Both the position numbers and the translations under genes were made by a program. A DNA stretch of 64,000 nt from Shewanella litoralis (GTDB taxonomy: Bacteria; Pseudomonadota; Gammaproteobacteria; Enterobacterales; Shewanellaceae), in the NCBI RefSeq assembly GCF_009828585.1, contig NZ_WSRZ01000009.1, positions 93,117 through 157,116 on the forward strand, in the 5' to 3' direction. Shown piece after piece: positions 37,643 through 46,640 of this stretch. How positions within the stretch are numbered: position 1 is the first letter of the stretch; each line of letters begins with the position of its first letter. The notes under the pieces were generated by a model. That model saw only the letters and a list, made by a program, of their open reading frames with translations, searched no databases and was not told the origin of the DNA.

Positions 37643-38164
37643 TTACTTGGCCGGTTTAGCCACTTCAATGTAGTGCCACGAGTCAGCAATGTGTAGCCTT
37701 GCCGAGGTGACGCGCTTATTGCGCTCTACATTGATGTGGTTGGTTTGTTCTGACCACAACTCTTGTAGTGCAGTCATTTTAAGGTAAAAACCATCCATGT
37801 CTGCCGTTATCGGGGTTTCTTGATACACCCACAAATACTTACCTTCCAACTCGGTGCCAACATAAGTCAGTGTGAGCGGTTGCTGTTGTTGATCTTGCAT
37901 GGCAAAGGTTGAAATAGCGTAATAGGCAAAGGCATCGCGTCCAACCGGATCGCTGATCAAATCCGTGTTTTTATCGATCACTTGTTGGGCGGCATGTTCA
38001 GCATCGTGTAGATAAAAACGATGCTGAATTTCTAGCATGCCGCTGCGCTGATTAAACACAATACTGGTGTAGGCTTCTTTTTGCTGGTGGCCAAAGGCTT
38101 TACCCGCAAGCAAAGCTAAACTCACCATGCTGATTAATACTAGGCTGATTAATGGACGCATCAT
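37643..38164 (-). CDS. DUF6702 periplasmic protein
   Basis: A 173-residue secreted protein with a signal peptide ending around GKAFG-HQ. The body (KEAYTSIVFNQRSGMLEIQHRFYLHDAEHAAQ) matches the DUF6702 type. No known activity. Its start overlaps the stop of the upstream metallopeptidase by four bases (ATGA), so the two are translated together and probably work together in the periplasm. Confidence 0.75.
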   Translation of the reverse strand: MMRPLISLVLISMVSLALLAGKAFGHQQKEAYTSIVFNQRSGMLEIQHRFYLHDAEHAAQQVIDKNTDLISDPVGRDAFAYYAISTFAMQDQQQQPLTLTYVGTELEGKYLWVYQETPITADMDGFYLKMTALQELWSEQTNHINVERNKRVTSARLHIADSWHYIEVAKPAK

Positions 38165-40617
38165 TTCTTTTTCGCCTTAATCTCAGGCTCTTCCAACGCT
38201 TCTTTATTGTCATGCATAATATCGCGATACTGATTGCCTTTACGTTCCTCTTCTTTAAAGGCCTCGATACGTGAAGGGATAATTTGCCGCGGATAATAGT
38301 TGTTTTCAATATCGACGTCGGCTGTTTCACCACGGCGGTCAATCACAGCAGAGACCAGAATATTGTCTTTATCGGTCACAATGAGCTTACTGACCTGTGA
38401 TGGTGAACGACGCCAAATTTCAGCTGGCAACACTAACGATTCAGTGTTGCCATTCTCGAAGGTTAGCTCGAGCAGGATAGGCATCACGAGACCACCAAGA
38501 TTAGCAAAGTTAAACACGTAGTAGTTTTTATCTTCTTTTAGCGCTCGTGCCAGTACTTGTTGCTCCCACGGGTCGAGCTCAGCGTGTTTTTTGTTGTACT
38601 TATTTCGCTCTTTATTGGTAACGCTAAATTGATCATGTTGGTCATGATAATCAAGGTTGTCGGAGTTCAGTTCAACCCAGGTTTTTTGGTCACTTTGTTG
38701 ATTGCGCTCCACCGAATAAGGCATGGGTTTAGCTTGATAGTCTTGACGACGGCGCTCAAAATCAATGTCTGGATTATTGGTGTCCAGGCGCAGTTTATAA
38801 ATGCGGTCGAGTGAGATATCAACATGGTCAGTGGTGTAAAACCAGCCACGGAAAAACCAATCTAAATCAACTCCAGAAGCTTCTTCCATGGTGCGGAAAA
38901 AATCACTTGGTGTTGGGCGTTTGTTCATCCAGCGGTGGCTGTATTCTTGAAATGCAAAGTCAAATAATTCACGGCCTAATATCACTTCCCGTAAAATATT
39001 TAATGCTACAGCAGGTTTAATATAAGCATTTGGCCCAAGCTGCAACACACTGTCTGACTGGGTCATAATAGGCACTTGCACGTTTGACTTCATGTATTCG
39101 GTGACGTCACTTGGCTCACGCCCCCAGGGTAAATCTGGGTCCCATTCGCGGGTAGCAATACCGTCTAAAAAGCTGTTTATACCTTCGTCCATCCAGGTCC
39201 ATTGGCGCTCGTCTGAATTAACAATCATCGGGAAGTAGTTATGGCCGACTTCGTGAATAACTACGCCAATTAAGAATTGTTTTTCAGACAAGGTATAGGT
39301 GCGGCTTTCATCGTCGTGCCAAATGGTGCGCGGGCCATTAAAGCTGATCATTGGGTATTCCATGCCGCCAACAGGTCCATTAACACTAATGGCTGCAGGA
39401 TAGGGATAGTCGAAGGTAAAACGCGAATAAACCTTAAGTGTATGGATCACCGAGGCCGTTGAATATCGCTGCCACAGCTCGCCACCTTCTTTTGGGTAAA
39501 AAGACATTGCCATTACGTGAGGGTTTTGGCTGTCTTTTTGCTGATAACCTTGTGCATCCCATATAAATTTACGCGATGATGCCCAAGCAAAGTCGCGAAC
39601 ATTGTCAGCTTTAAAGTGCCATGTTTTAGTGCCTTTAGCCGTACTCGATTCATTGGCGAGAGCTTCATCTTCCGAGACTATAAACACTGGCTTTTCAGCG
39701 GTTTTTGCTTTTTCTAAACGCTTAAGCTGTGTAGCTGAAAGTACGTTTTTGCTGTTTTGTAATACGCCTGTGGCTGTGACGATATGGTCGCTCGGTACAG
39801 TCATACTGACATCGTAATTACCAAACTCGAGGGTAAACTCACCACTGCCTAAAAACTCTTTGTTGTGCCACGCTTCGTAGTCAGAATAGCTAGCGACTCG
39901 TGGAAACCATTGGGCTAATAAAAAGATGTCATTGCCACCTTCTCGCTCATCGTCAGGAAAGTGTTCATAACCCGAGCGAGCCCCAACGGCGTCTTCTTCT
40001 AAAATATTGTAGCCGTAGTTAATGCGTAATTGAGTGGATTTGTTTTGCTTTAAAGCTGTGGGTAAGTCGACTCGCATTTGAGCGCCAACGATAGTGTACT
40101 TGAGTGGTTTTTTGCTGGCGTCAGTCACTGCTAAAATTTGGTAACCCAAGTTGTTATCGGCTAAAAACTGTTGTCGCCGTAAATCTTGCAGACTAATTTT
40201 TGCAAATGCATTATCACCATAAGTGTTAGAGGCGCTCACACTACCATCAACCCCATAAAATGCATCGCTTCGTTCAGCAATAGAGTCAGATTTAAAGCGG
40301 TTTTGCTCTAGCTGTAACCATAAATATTTAAGCGTGTACGGGGAGTTATTGTGATAAGTAATCACTTGCTCACCTTCAAGACGACGCTTTTCTTCATCTA
40401 GTGTGACATTAATTTTGTAGTCAACTTGCTGCTGCCAATAGTCTTTTCCTGGCTCGCCTGCTGCATTACGGTAATCATTTGCGGTGGGTAGGCTTTCTTC
40501 AAGTTGACGAAACTTATCGACAAAGTGGCCCTTACTTTGGACGATTTCTGAAGCTGAACTGGTAAACATTGCTGAACTGGTTATGACCAAGATTAACAGT
40601 TGACGATACACGCGCAT
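38161..40617 (-). CDS. M1-family metallopeptidase
   Basis: Predicted periplasmic zinc aminopeptidase. A signal peptide ends near SSAS. The exopeptidase motif appears as GGMEYP (419-424). The zinc site HEVGH (457-461 counted from the upstream GTG) is followed after 18 residues by the third ligand Glu480 in WMDEG. ATG 40617 has AAGGAG five bases upstream and is preferred over GTG 40623. The C-terminal 200 residues are not typical M1 domain and end in a Lys/Glu-rich tail. It forms an operon with the DUF6702 gene. Confidence 0.88.
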   Translation of the reverse strand: MRVYRQLLILVITSSAMFTSSASEIVQSKGHFVDKFRQLEESLPTANDYRNAAGEPGKDYWQQQVDYKINVTLDEEKRRLEGEQVITYHNNSPYTLKYLWLQLEQNRFKSDSIAERSDAFYGVDGSVSASNTYGDNAFAKISLQDLRRQQFLADNNLGYQILAVTDASKKPLKYTIVGAQMRVDLPTALKQNKSTQLRINYGYNILEEDAVGARSGYEHFPDDEREGGNDIFLLAQWFPRVASYSDYEAWHNKEFLGSGEFTLEFGNYDVSMTVPSDHIVTATGVLQNSKNVLSATQLKRLEKAKTAEKPVFIVSEDEALANESSTAKGTKTWHFKADNVRDFAWASSRKFIWDAQGYQQKDSQNPHVMAMSFYPKEGGELWQRYSTASVIHTLKVYSRFTFDYPYPAAISVNGPVGGMEYPMISFNGPRTIWHDDESRTYTLSEKQFLIGVVIHEVGHNYFPMIVNSDERQWTWMDEGINSFLDGIATREWDPDLPWGREPSDVTEYMKSNVQVPIMTQSDSVLQLGPNAYIKPAVALNILREVILGRELFDFAFQEYSHRWMNKRPTPSDFFRTMEEASGVDLDWFFRGWFYTTDHVDISLDRIYKLRLDTNNPDIDFERRRQDYQAKPMPYSVERNQQSDQKTWVELNSDNLDYHDQHDQFSVTNKERNKYNKKHAELDPWEQQVLARALKEDKNYYVFNFANLGGLVMPILLELTFENGNTESLVLPAEIWRRSPSQVSKLIVTDKDNILVSAVIDRRGETADVDIENNYYPRQIIPSRIEAFKEEERKGNQYRDIMHDNKEALEEPEIKAKKK

Positions 40618-40769
40618 AAACACTCCTTTGACGCCAGCGAGCCAGTGCCAATATTGCCAAAATAATGATTTATTGTATTTTTTATGGGCAGAGTGTAACT
40701 AAGTTGTAATGAATATACAGAGAAATAATGTTACTAAAGTTTGCACTTTAAAGCATAAACCGTGAGGTA

Positions 40770-41564
40770 TTACTTATTGATGACAGGCAGAAACTTTTGT
40801 AAGCGCTTATGTCGCGCTTTATTTGTTGTGGTGCCAGGTAAGATTTTGTATTTATTGATAATCTCTTGATACTCACCATTTGCTTTTAACATTTTAATGC
40901 CGTTAGCAAAAATGGTCGCATTTGCTTGATTTTTCTGACTAAAGCCCACATGCAAAGGAACAGGCAGGCCAATGGTGCCGGCATAGCGCAAGTGTTGACT
41001 TAAGTTTAATTGACTTGCGGTGTACTCAATGACATTTTTGTTGTCGACAATGACCGAGTGTCGACCTTTTATCAGTCGAATGATATTCATCGCTAACGGA
41101 TCGTTACCCGAGGCAAAGTAGGTATTTGGATGAGCGTTTAGCCAGGCGTCAAGTTCAACGCCATAGTCGTAGCCACTGACTGCCGCAGCTTGTGAAGTTT
41201 GGTTCAGATCGGCAATGGTTTCAAACGACTCGTCTTTACCAATAAGGGTATAAAAATCATTGCTGTTATAGCCGATGACGACACCCGCGTCGATGAGCTG
41301 ATTGTCGGCAATTGCGCCAGGCGTTAATGCCAATACGGCATCAATATTATTTCGTTGCAACTCAAGCAAGGCGCGTTTATAAGGAATGGTGACAAACACA
41401 GTCGTTTGCCCTTGAATTTCAAAAGCGCGTTTTGTGAGTTCTACAACGTAACCCGTTTCATTTTCACAAATATAGGGACACCAAATATCTGATGCAATAC
41501 GGATCGGCTCAGCATGAGCATCAATACTGATTAGCGACAGTAGTATCATCAGGTATTTAAACAA
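40770..41564 (-). CDS. Periplasmic solute-binding protein (SBP_bac_3 type)
   Basis: A 264-residue secreted protein with a signal peptide ending at AHA-EP. The fold is amino-acid-binding-protein-like (IRIASDIWCPYICENETGYVVELTKRAFE...). No ABC permease or ATPase is next to it, so it may be an orphan binding protein, as is common in Shewanella. The best start is TTG 41564, with GGAG nine bases upstream. The ligand is unknown. Confidence 0.78.
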   Translation of the reverse strand: MFKYLMILLSLISIDAHAEPIRIASDIWCPYICENETGYVVELTKRAFEIQGQTTVFVTIPYKRALLELQRNNIDAVLALTPGAIADNQLIDAGVVIGYNSNDFYTLIGKDESFETIADLNQTSQAAAVSGYDYGVELDAWLNAHPNTYFASGNDPLAMNIIRLIKGRHSVIVDNKNVIEYTASQLNLSQHLRYAGTIGLPVPLHVGFSQKNQANATIFANGIKMLKANGEYQEIINKYKILPGTTTNKARHKRLQKFLPVINK

Positions 41565-41759
41565 TGATTGTGCTCCATGATTTTAGCGGGCGCCTATAGT
41601 AATGGTTTAGCTAATATTGGCAATGAATTTTTGATTAAAAAAGAAACTACTTTAGGTTTTTCTAACGTATGTGCCCATTATGTAAACAAGCACCGGGCAA
41701 CGATAACAGGCTTTCAATGCTGGTTACTTTTTGATAACAATCAACCGAGATAGAATTTT

Positions 41760-42764
41760 ATGGCGACAGCAAATAGACAATTTACCCATGTGACTGTTGA
41801 ACAACCCGGCGAACCCAGCGTGATGACCATGACGCAGTCAATACTCGAGTTACCATTAGCAGGCCAGGTGACCATTAAAGTGTACGCCGCCGGAGTTAAT
41901 GGCCCAGACATTAAGCAGCGCGTAGGAGCTTATCCGCCGCCAGCTGGGGCGAGCCCTATTATTGGTTTAGAGGTTGCGGGTGAAATCGTCTCGGTAGCGG
42001 AGGATGTAACACAGTGGCAAGTGGGCGATAAAGTGTGTGCTTTAGTCCCCGGCGGTGGCTATGCCGAGTTAGTGAACACTTACGCAGCCCATTGCTTACC
42101 TATCCCGACGGGTTACAGTTATGTGCAAGCGGCAGGGTTGCCTGAAACGTTCTTTACTGTGTGGGGTAACTTGTTTATTCGCGGTGGATTAAAAACGGGT
42201 GAAACCTTACTGATCCATGGCGGTTCTGGCGGCATCGGTACTACTGCTATTCAGATGGCAAGCCGTTTAGGAGCAAAAGTGTTTGCTACCTCTGGCAATG
42301 CCGAAAAATGCCAATACTGTTTAGAACAAGGTGCCAGTATGGCGATTAATTACAACGAAGAGCCATTTGTGGAGCCTATTTTAGCGGCTACCCAGGGTGT
42401 CGGCGTGAATGTGATTATGGACATTGCCGGTGGTGACTTTATCAATGAAAACCTCAAAGCGATAGCCACCGATGGACGTATGGTGTCAGTGGCAATGCAG
42501 CGCGGCCCGCAAGCGACTATCGATATCTTTCGTATTATGGCAAAACGTGTGGTGTGGACCGGGTCAACACTGCGGCCACAAAGTGTCGCCAATAAAGCAC
42601 AAATTGCGCAAGGCTTGGCAGAGTATGTATGGCCGTTATTAAACAGTGGTGCTATGAGCATTCCAATTGACAGCGTGTTTCCTTTTTCGCAAGTGGTACA
42701 GGCACATCAGTTAATGGAGTCAGGTAAGCATAAAGGTAAGATTGTGTTAGATTTACTGGCTTAA
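41760..42764 (+). CDS. NAD(P)H:quinone oxidoreductase, PIG3/zinc-free MDR family
   Basis: Cytoplasmic medium-chain reductase of 334 residues. A GroES-like N-terminal domain (VYAAGVNGPDIKQRVGAYPPPAGASPIIGLEVAGE) precedes a Rossmann fold with LLIHGGSGGIGTTAIQMA at about 145-162. The catalytic zinc ligands of alcohol dehydrogenases are absent, as in quinone oxidoreductases. The closest type is the PIG3 subgroup. Substrate is unproven. It is a single gene. Confidence 0.85.
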   Translation: MATANRQFTHVTVEQPGEPSVMTMTQSILELPLAGQVTIKVYAAGVNGPDIKQRVGAYPPPAGASPIIGLEVAGEIVSVAEDVTQWQVGDKVCALVPGGGYAELVNTYAAHCLPIPTGYSYVQAAGLPETFFTVWGNLFIRGGLKTGETLLIHGGSGGIGTTAIQMASRLGAKVFATSGNAEKCQYCLEQGASMAINYNEEPFVEPILAATQGVGVNVIMDIAGGDFINENLKAIATDGRMVSVAMQRGPQATIDIFRIMAKRVVWTGSTLRPQSVANKAQIAQGLAEYVWPLLNSGAMSIPIDSVFPFSQVVQAHQLMESGKHKGKIVLDLLA

Positions 42765-43270
42765 ACCTTCGCACCTCAAATTAGGCTTTGGTGCTGCCAG
42801 CTTTAAATTGAGGTGAATAACAATCTCGGCTCTTTATACAGATAATGCGATGCCGATAAAGTTTTTCGACAAAAAACTTGAAGGCTGTTTGATTTAAGCT
42901 ATTGTCCTGTTATCGATGTTTATAAAGAGCGTCTAATGTAACTGACAATGTCACATAGTTGTAAGTCAGTGGAGTGAGGTTCAATTGAGGTTGTGAACTA
43001 TCGGTCGCAATTCAATCGTATAGATAGACAGGTTAAAGACCCCTTTTTTAATAGTGGTAATGGTCTTTATCCAGGCAAATTTTTCTAAGATGGGCATTTT
43101 TATGCAATTACGCGAAAAATTCATCGTTTTAGGCATTGATTCTCAGAAATATTCTGTTTAAATACCCACGTAAATACAGAAGAGATAATCGTGGTGCAAA
43201 TTGAGGGTGTTTTCACTCATTACACTGCATCATTTTTAGTATATGTGTTGATTTAAGGGCGTTAGCATAT
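42765..43270. other. 506-base region without a clear gene
   Basis: It contains an inverted repeat CACCTCAA (42772-42779) / TTGAGGTG (42808-42815) enclosing GC-rich bases, but no following T-run. No ORF or recognisable RNA was found. The stretch just before 43271 is AT-rich and may include the promoter of the Asp-rich gene. Confidence 0.45.
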
Positions 43271-43708
43271 ATGTATAACACAGCAAAAAAACTTTGGGTT
43301 GGTGAATTAAGAACGTCGAAAGGTAACACTATCGTCGTTTATGATGGCCAATTACCACAAGCGTCTCCAGGGCGCGTTTACATGTTCCACACTGTGCGTA
43401 ATACGATTGTTGAATTTGTAGAAGACATCGTTAAAGTTAATCTACACGACTTAGATGACGAACAAACCAAAGCGGCTATGGCCGAGTTTGGGGATGCATG
43501 GAAAGCTGCACGTGCTGAGTTTATGTTAAAGCACCAATCACGGATAGACTTGTCAAAAGTGCCAGATACGGCGCCACCTCGCAAAGCCAAACCTGTGGCT
43601 GAGCCAGATGAAGCAGTCGGTTCAGATGATGATATACCTGACTTTGATGACGACGATGACGATGATGACGACAGTTACGACGAAATGGGTGATAACCTAG
43701 ACGATTAA
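43271..43708 (+). CDS. Hypothetical protein with poly-Asp tail
   Basis: A 145-residue cytoplasmic protein. The N-terminal ~95 residues look folded (KLWVGELRTSKGNTIVVYDGQ... helices with FGDAWKAARAEFMLKHQ). The C-terminal third is disordered and extremely acidic, with a run of about nine Asp followed by further Asp/Glu. AAGGGCG precedes the start. The family is not recognised. It has its own strong terminator. Confidence 0.65.
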   Translation: MYNTAKKLWVGELRTSKGNTIVVYDGQLPQASPGRVYMFHTVRNTIVEFVEDIVKVNLHDLDDEQTKAAMAEFGDAWKAARAEFMLKHQSRIDLSKVPDTAPPRKAKPVAEPDEAVGSDDDIPDFDDDDDDDDDSYDEMGDNLDD

Positions 43709-43771
43709 TCGCGTAGACAAGGTGATGTTATTTAACAACATTTTGTCTAGTCGTGGTGCATCGGGTTATCA

Positions 43772-43812
43772 AAACGGCATAAAGAAGGGTGATTCTTTAT
43801 GCCGTTTGTTTT
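43772..43812. terminator. strong bidirectional terminator
   Basis: A perfect 15-bp stem (43772-43786 with 43793-43807) has a GGGTGA loop followed by GTTTTT. It separates the Asp-rich gene from the convergent DUF2391 gene. Confidence 0.88.
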
Positions 43813-43854
43813 TGTGCTAGTTTTTGTGTTAACCGTTAGTTTGACTCAGGTTGA

Positions 43855-44268
43855 TTATTCTTTATCAAAACTGTCGACAATAATCGCGCCCATCGATGCG
43901 GGCATCGCGATTAAAATAATCCGCTTTAACGCTAAAATAGGCTCGGTCATTAAGGGGAGCTTATTAAGCGCGAGTAACACTATGCCTACCACTAATAACG
44001 TCAACAAATACGCTGCCACCACCCGCAATAAAAATGCCCGTCTTCGTTTAACAATATTACCTTGAAATACACTCTGATATGCAAAAATCGTGATAAACGC
44101 CAACGACAAAAACACCACAAGCACTAAGTTTAACGTCGGTAAACTCGCCGATAGTCGCCACGCTTCTTCCGAAAACGCAATTGGCACAGACAGGGCAAAA
44201 GCCCCGACTGCAATTTGGCCAATATCTTCAGCATTAAAGGTGGGCTTTACCGGCGGATTACTTGGCAT
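43855..44268 (-). CDS. DUF2391 membrane protein
   Basis: A 137-residue inner-membrane protein with about four predicted helices and a short charged N-terminus. The sequence [25 protein letters not shown] is the hallmark I associate with the DUF2391 (TIGR02587) group. Its start lies 11 bases inside the 3' end of galM, which implies coupled translation. Function is unknown. Confidence 0.7.
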   Translation of the reverse strand: MPSNPPVKPTFNAEDIGQIAVGAFALSVPIAFSEEAWRLSASLPTLNLVLVVFLSLAFITIFAYQSVFQGNIVKRRRAFLLRVVAAYLLTLLVVGIVLLALNKLPLMTEPILALKRIILIAMPASMGAIIVDSFDKE

Positions 44269-45298
44269 CGAACTGATAACGAGTGATATGGTGGTAGACG
44301 CTCTCTGGTGTTACCCACACATTGCTAGCGCCTGGTAAATGGGGCTGGTTAGGTGAGTCGGGTAACATTTGCGGTTCAATACACACAGCTTGATGATCAA
44401 CTAATACCCGTTGCTTTTTCGCGATAGTGCCTTGTAAAAAGTTAGCACCGTACACTTGTACACCTGGTTGGTTAGTGTAAACCGTCATGTTGCGGCCGCT
44501 ATTTGGGCTGGCTAAACAGCCAAAACGTTGTAAGTCAGCGCCAGGGTTATCAAGCACATAACAGTGATCAAAGCCTTTTGTAGCGGCTAATGCTGCTCGT
44601 TGAGTTTGCACTGACATTGGCGTGGCTACGGCCATGTCTAAATCGCTGCCTTGAGTCGATTCGATAGCGGTTGGCACGCCAACATCATTCATTGTGAGGT
44701 AGGTTTTGGCGTCTACTTGCAACGTATGTTCGGCATTGGTGTTGCTGCGGTTGCCGTCTAAATTAAAGTAACTGTGTTGAGTTAAGCTAATTGGGCAGGC
44801 TTTGTCTGTGCTGGCCAGCATTTCTACGTATAAATTATTGCCCACCAAACGGTAGTCTAACTGTACAGTGCAATTGCCTGGAAAGCCCATGTCGCCGTCA
44901 GGGCTTTTTAAGGTTAGCCGCACCCCGTCACTCAAGGTGCCGAGTTGCCACAATTTACGGTTAAAGCCTTCTGCGCCACCGTGTAAACAATTAGTAGCTT
45001 GATTGACACTGAGTGAGTAGCGTTGGCCTTGATATTCCATGGCACCATTAGCAATGCGATTACTGTAACGTCCGGCCACAGCACCTAAATGCACTTGTTG
45101 GGTTAAATAGTCTTCTGCGTTATCGCAGCCTAAAACAATATTTTTACGTTCGCCATTGCGATCGGGTGTCCATAATGATCGAATGATGCCGCCTAGACTT
45201 AATACCTCAAGTGCGATGATGCCATTATCAATTCTAACCCGCTCAATCTCACCACCACGGGGATCTTGCCAAGGTTCAAGCACACTAAAACGTACCAT
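44258..45298 (-). CDS. galM: Aldose 1-epimerase (galactose mutarotase)
   Basis: Interconverts alpha and beta anomers of galactose. The galactose-mutarotase fold shows [35 protein letters not shown] (His) and [11 protein letters not shown] (second catalytic His), with Glu near [13 protein letters not shown]. At 346 residues it is normal. GAGAGAGG precedes the start, 24 bases after galK. No galT or galE is in the window. Confidence 0.93.
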   Translation of the reverse strand: MVRFSVLEPWQDPRGGEIERVRIDNGIIALEVLSLGGIIRSLWTPDRNGERKNIVLGCDNAEDYLTQQVHLGAVAGRYSNRIANGAMEYQGQRYSLSVNQATNCLHGGAEGFNRKLWQLGTLSDGVRLTLKSPDGDMGFPGNCTVQLDYRLVGNNLYVEMLASTDKACPISLTQHSYFNLDGNRSNTNAEHTLQVDAKTYLTMNDVGVPTAIESTQGSDLDMAVATPMSVQTQRAALAATKGFDHCYVLDNPGADLQRFGCLASPNSGRNMTVYTNQPGVQVYGANFLQGTIAKKQRVLVDHQAVCIEPQMLPDSPNQPHLPGASNVWVTPESVYHHITRYQFDAK

Positions 45299-45322
45299 TT
45301 ACGCCTCTCTCTTCTGGTTAAT

Positions 45323-46465
45323 TTAACGGATGCGTCCTGCACCGCCACTGGCTGAGCATAAGTGTATGGTTGCTTCAATTCCTGTTTTAGTAAAGAATTG
45401 ATTTTCAACTAAATTAATCACATCGTCGCTTAAGTCATGATTCACTAACGCCAGTACACAGCCATCACTCATGCGCACACCGCCTTGCTCACCAATCAGT
45501 GTTGCAATCAGGATGACCAGGGTGTCTATTTCTGGGGTGATGATCTCAAAGTCATCTCGCATTGAAGCTTGTGACTGAGCCATTAACTGACTAAAGCGGG
45601 CAATATTGTTTTGTTGTAAAGCGCGAGCGGCATTACTGGTGCGTTGATTTTCAGTAATGATATGACGGGCTCGGCGGAATTGTTCATCTGTGAGCAGGTC
45701 TTTGCTTTGGCTTAATAAACTTAATGATGAGTCACGTAATGAGTCGAGCCCTAGCAGTTGAGTAATGTGGCTACACTCTTTTTTACGTTGTTCAAATTGT
45801 TGTACAAATGCCTGTCGGCCTTGTTTTAAGTCGATAATAATCATACTGAGCTCTTCAGGCAATAACACTGGTTCACTCTCAAGCTCTAAGCAATCAATTA
45901 ATAACGCGTGGTCGGGTTCGGCCATTGCGCTGATCATCTGATCCATCATGCCGCAGTCTAAACACATAAATTGGCTTTCGCCGCGTTGGGCTAATTGGGC
46001 AATGGCTAACGGCGATAAATGCAATTGGCTGGCATAACTAATGGCAGTACCAAAGGCAATTTCTAGTGCAGCAGAGGACGACAGCCCAGCGCCAAGTGGC
46101 ACATCGCCTACAATGGCTAAATCTAACCCTTTGGCTTGTAAGCCTGATTGATTCATCGCTGCCGTGACACTTTTTAGGTAATGTGTCCAATCATCACCCG
46201 CTGCGACAGAGCCTTCTTCACCAAATCGCCATTGTTCTATTTGCCCTGGAAACGCAGTCGTCACAGCGCGGAATAAATTATCGTCACGGTGTTTAACGGC
46301 AATCACAGTATGAAAGTTAATCGCTGCGGGCAGCGCAAGCCCTTCATTATAATCGGTATGTTCGCCCATAATATTCACTCGGCCGGGCGCTTGATATAAC
46401 TCATCAGGCTTGGTTCCGAATGTTTGAACAAATAATTTAGTCGCGCGTTGAGCAGGGTTTGACAT
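45323..46465 (-). CDS. galK: Galactokinase
   Basis: Phosphorylates galactose to galactose-1-phosphate with ATP. GHMP-kinase motifs are clear: substrate signature APGRVNIMGEHTDYNEG-type near residue 27, the ATP loop LGAGLSSSAALE at about 130, and the C-terminal RMSDGGC variant with DGCVLALV. The length of 380 is usual. First gene of a galK-galM-DUF2391 operon. The ribosome site is weak. Confidence 0.94.
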   Translation of the reverse strand: MSNPAQRATKLFVQTFGTKPDELYQAPGRVNIMGEHTDYNEGLALPAAINFHTVIAVKHRDDNLFRAVTTAFPGQIEQWRFGEEGSVAAGDDWTHYLKSVTAAMNQSGLQAKGLDLAIVGDVPLGAGLSSSAALEIAFGTAISYASQLHLSPLAIAQLAQRGESQFMCLDCGMMDQMISAMAEPDHALLIDCLELESEPVLLPEELSMIIIDLKQGRQAFVQQFEQRKKECSHITQLLGLDSLRDSSLSLLSQSKDLLTDEQFRRARHIITENQRTSNAARALQQNNIARFSQLMAQSQASMRDDFEIITPEIDTLVILIATLIGEQGGVRMSDGCVLALVNHDLSDDVINLVENQFFTKTGIEATIHLCSASGGAGRIR

Positions 46466-46582
46466 ACTTCAAAAAATCCAACAAAAAAGTGACAAGAACC
46501 CTTGAGTTATAGCATGACTTTACAGTGCGTGTAACTGAGATTTTCTTATCTGAAGCAAAATTGAAAATACTGTGTCGCAAAC

Positions 46583-46613
46583 AAAAACGCCTACAGTAAT
46601 CTGCAGGCGTTTA
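46583..46613 (-). terminator. terminator of the CPA2 antiporter gene
   Basis: On the minus strand AACGCCTGCAG-ATTA-CTGTAGGCGTTTTTGT forms a stem with one mismatch and a T-run, 28 bases past the stop. Confidence 0.8.
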
Positions 46614-46640
46614 GTTATCTTGAATGAAGCTTGATTAGTT

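Noticed and set aside
42765-43270. Possible structured RNA upstream of the Asp-rich gene
   Set aside because: Only one modest inverted repeat was found, with no known riboswitch or sRNA pattern and no terminator.
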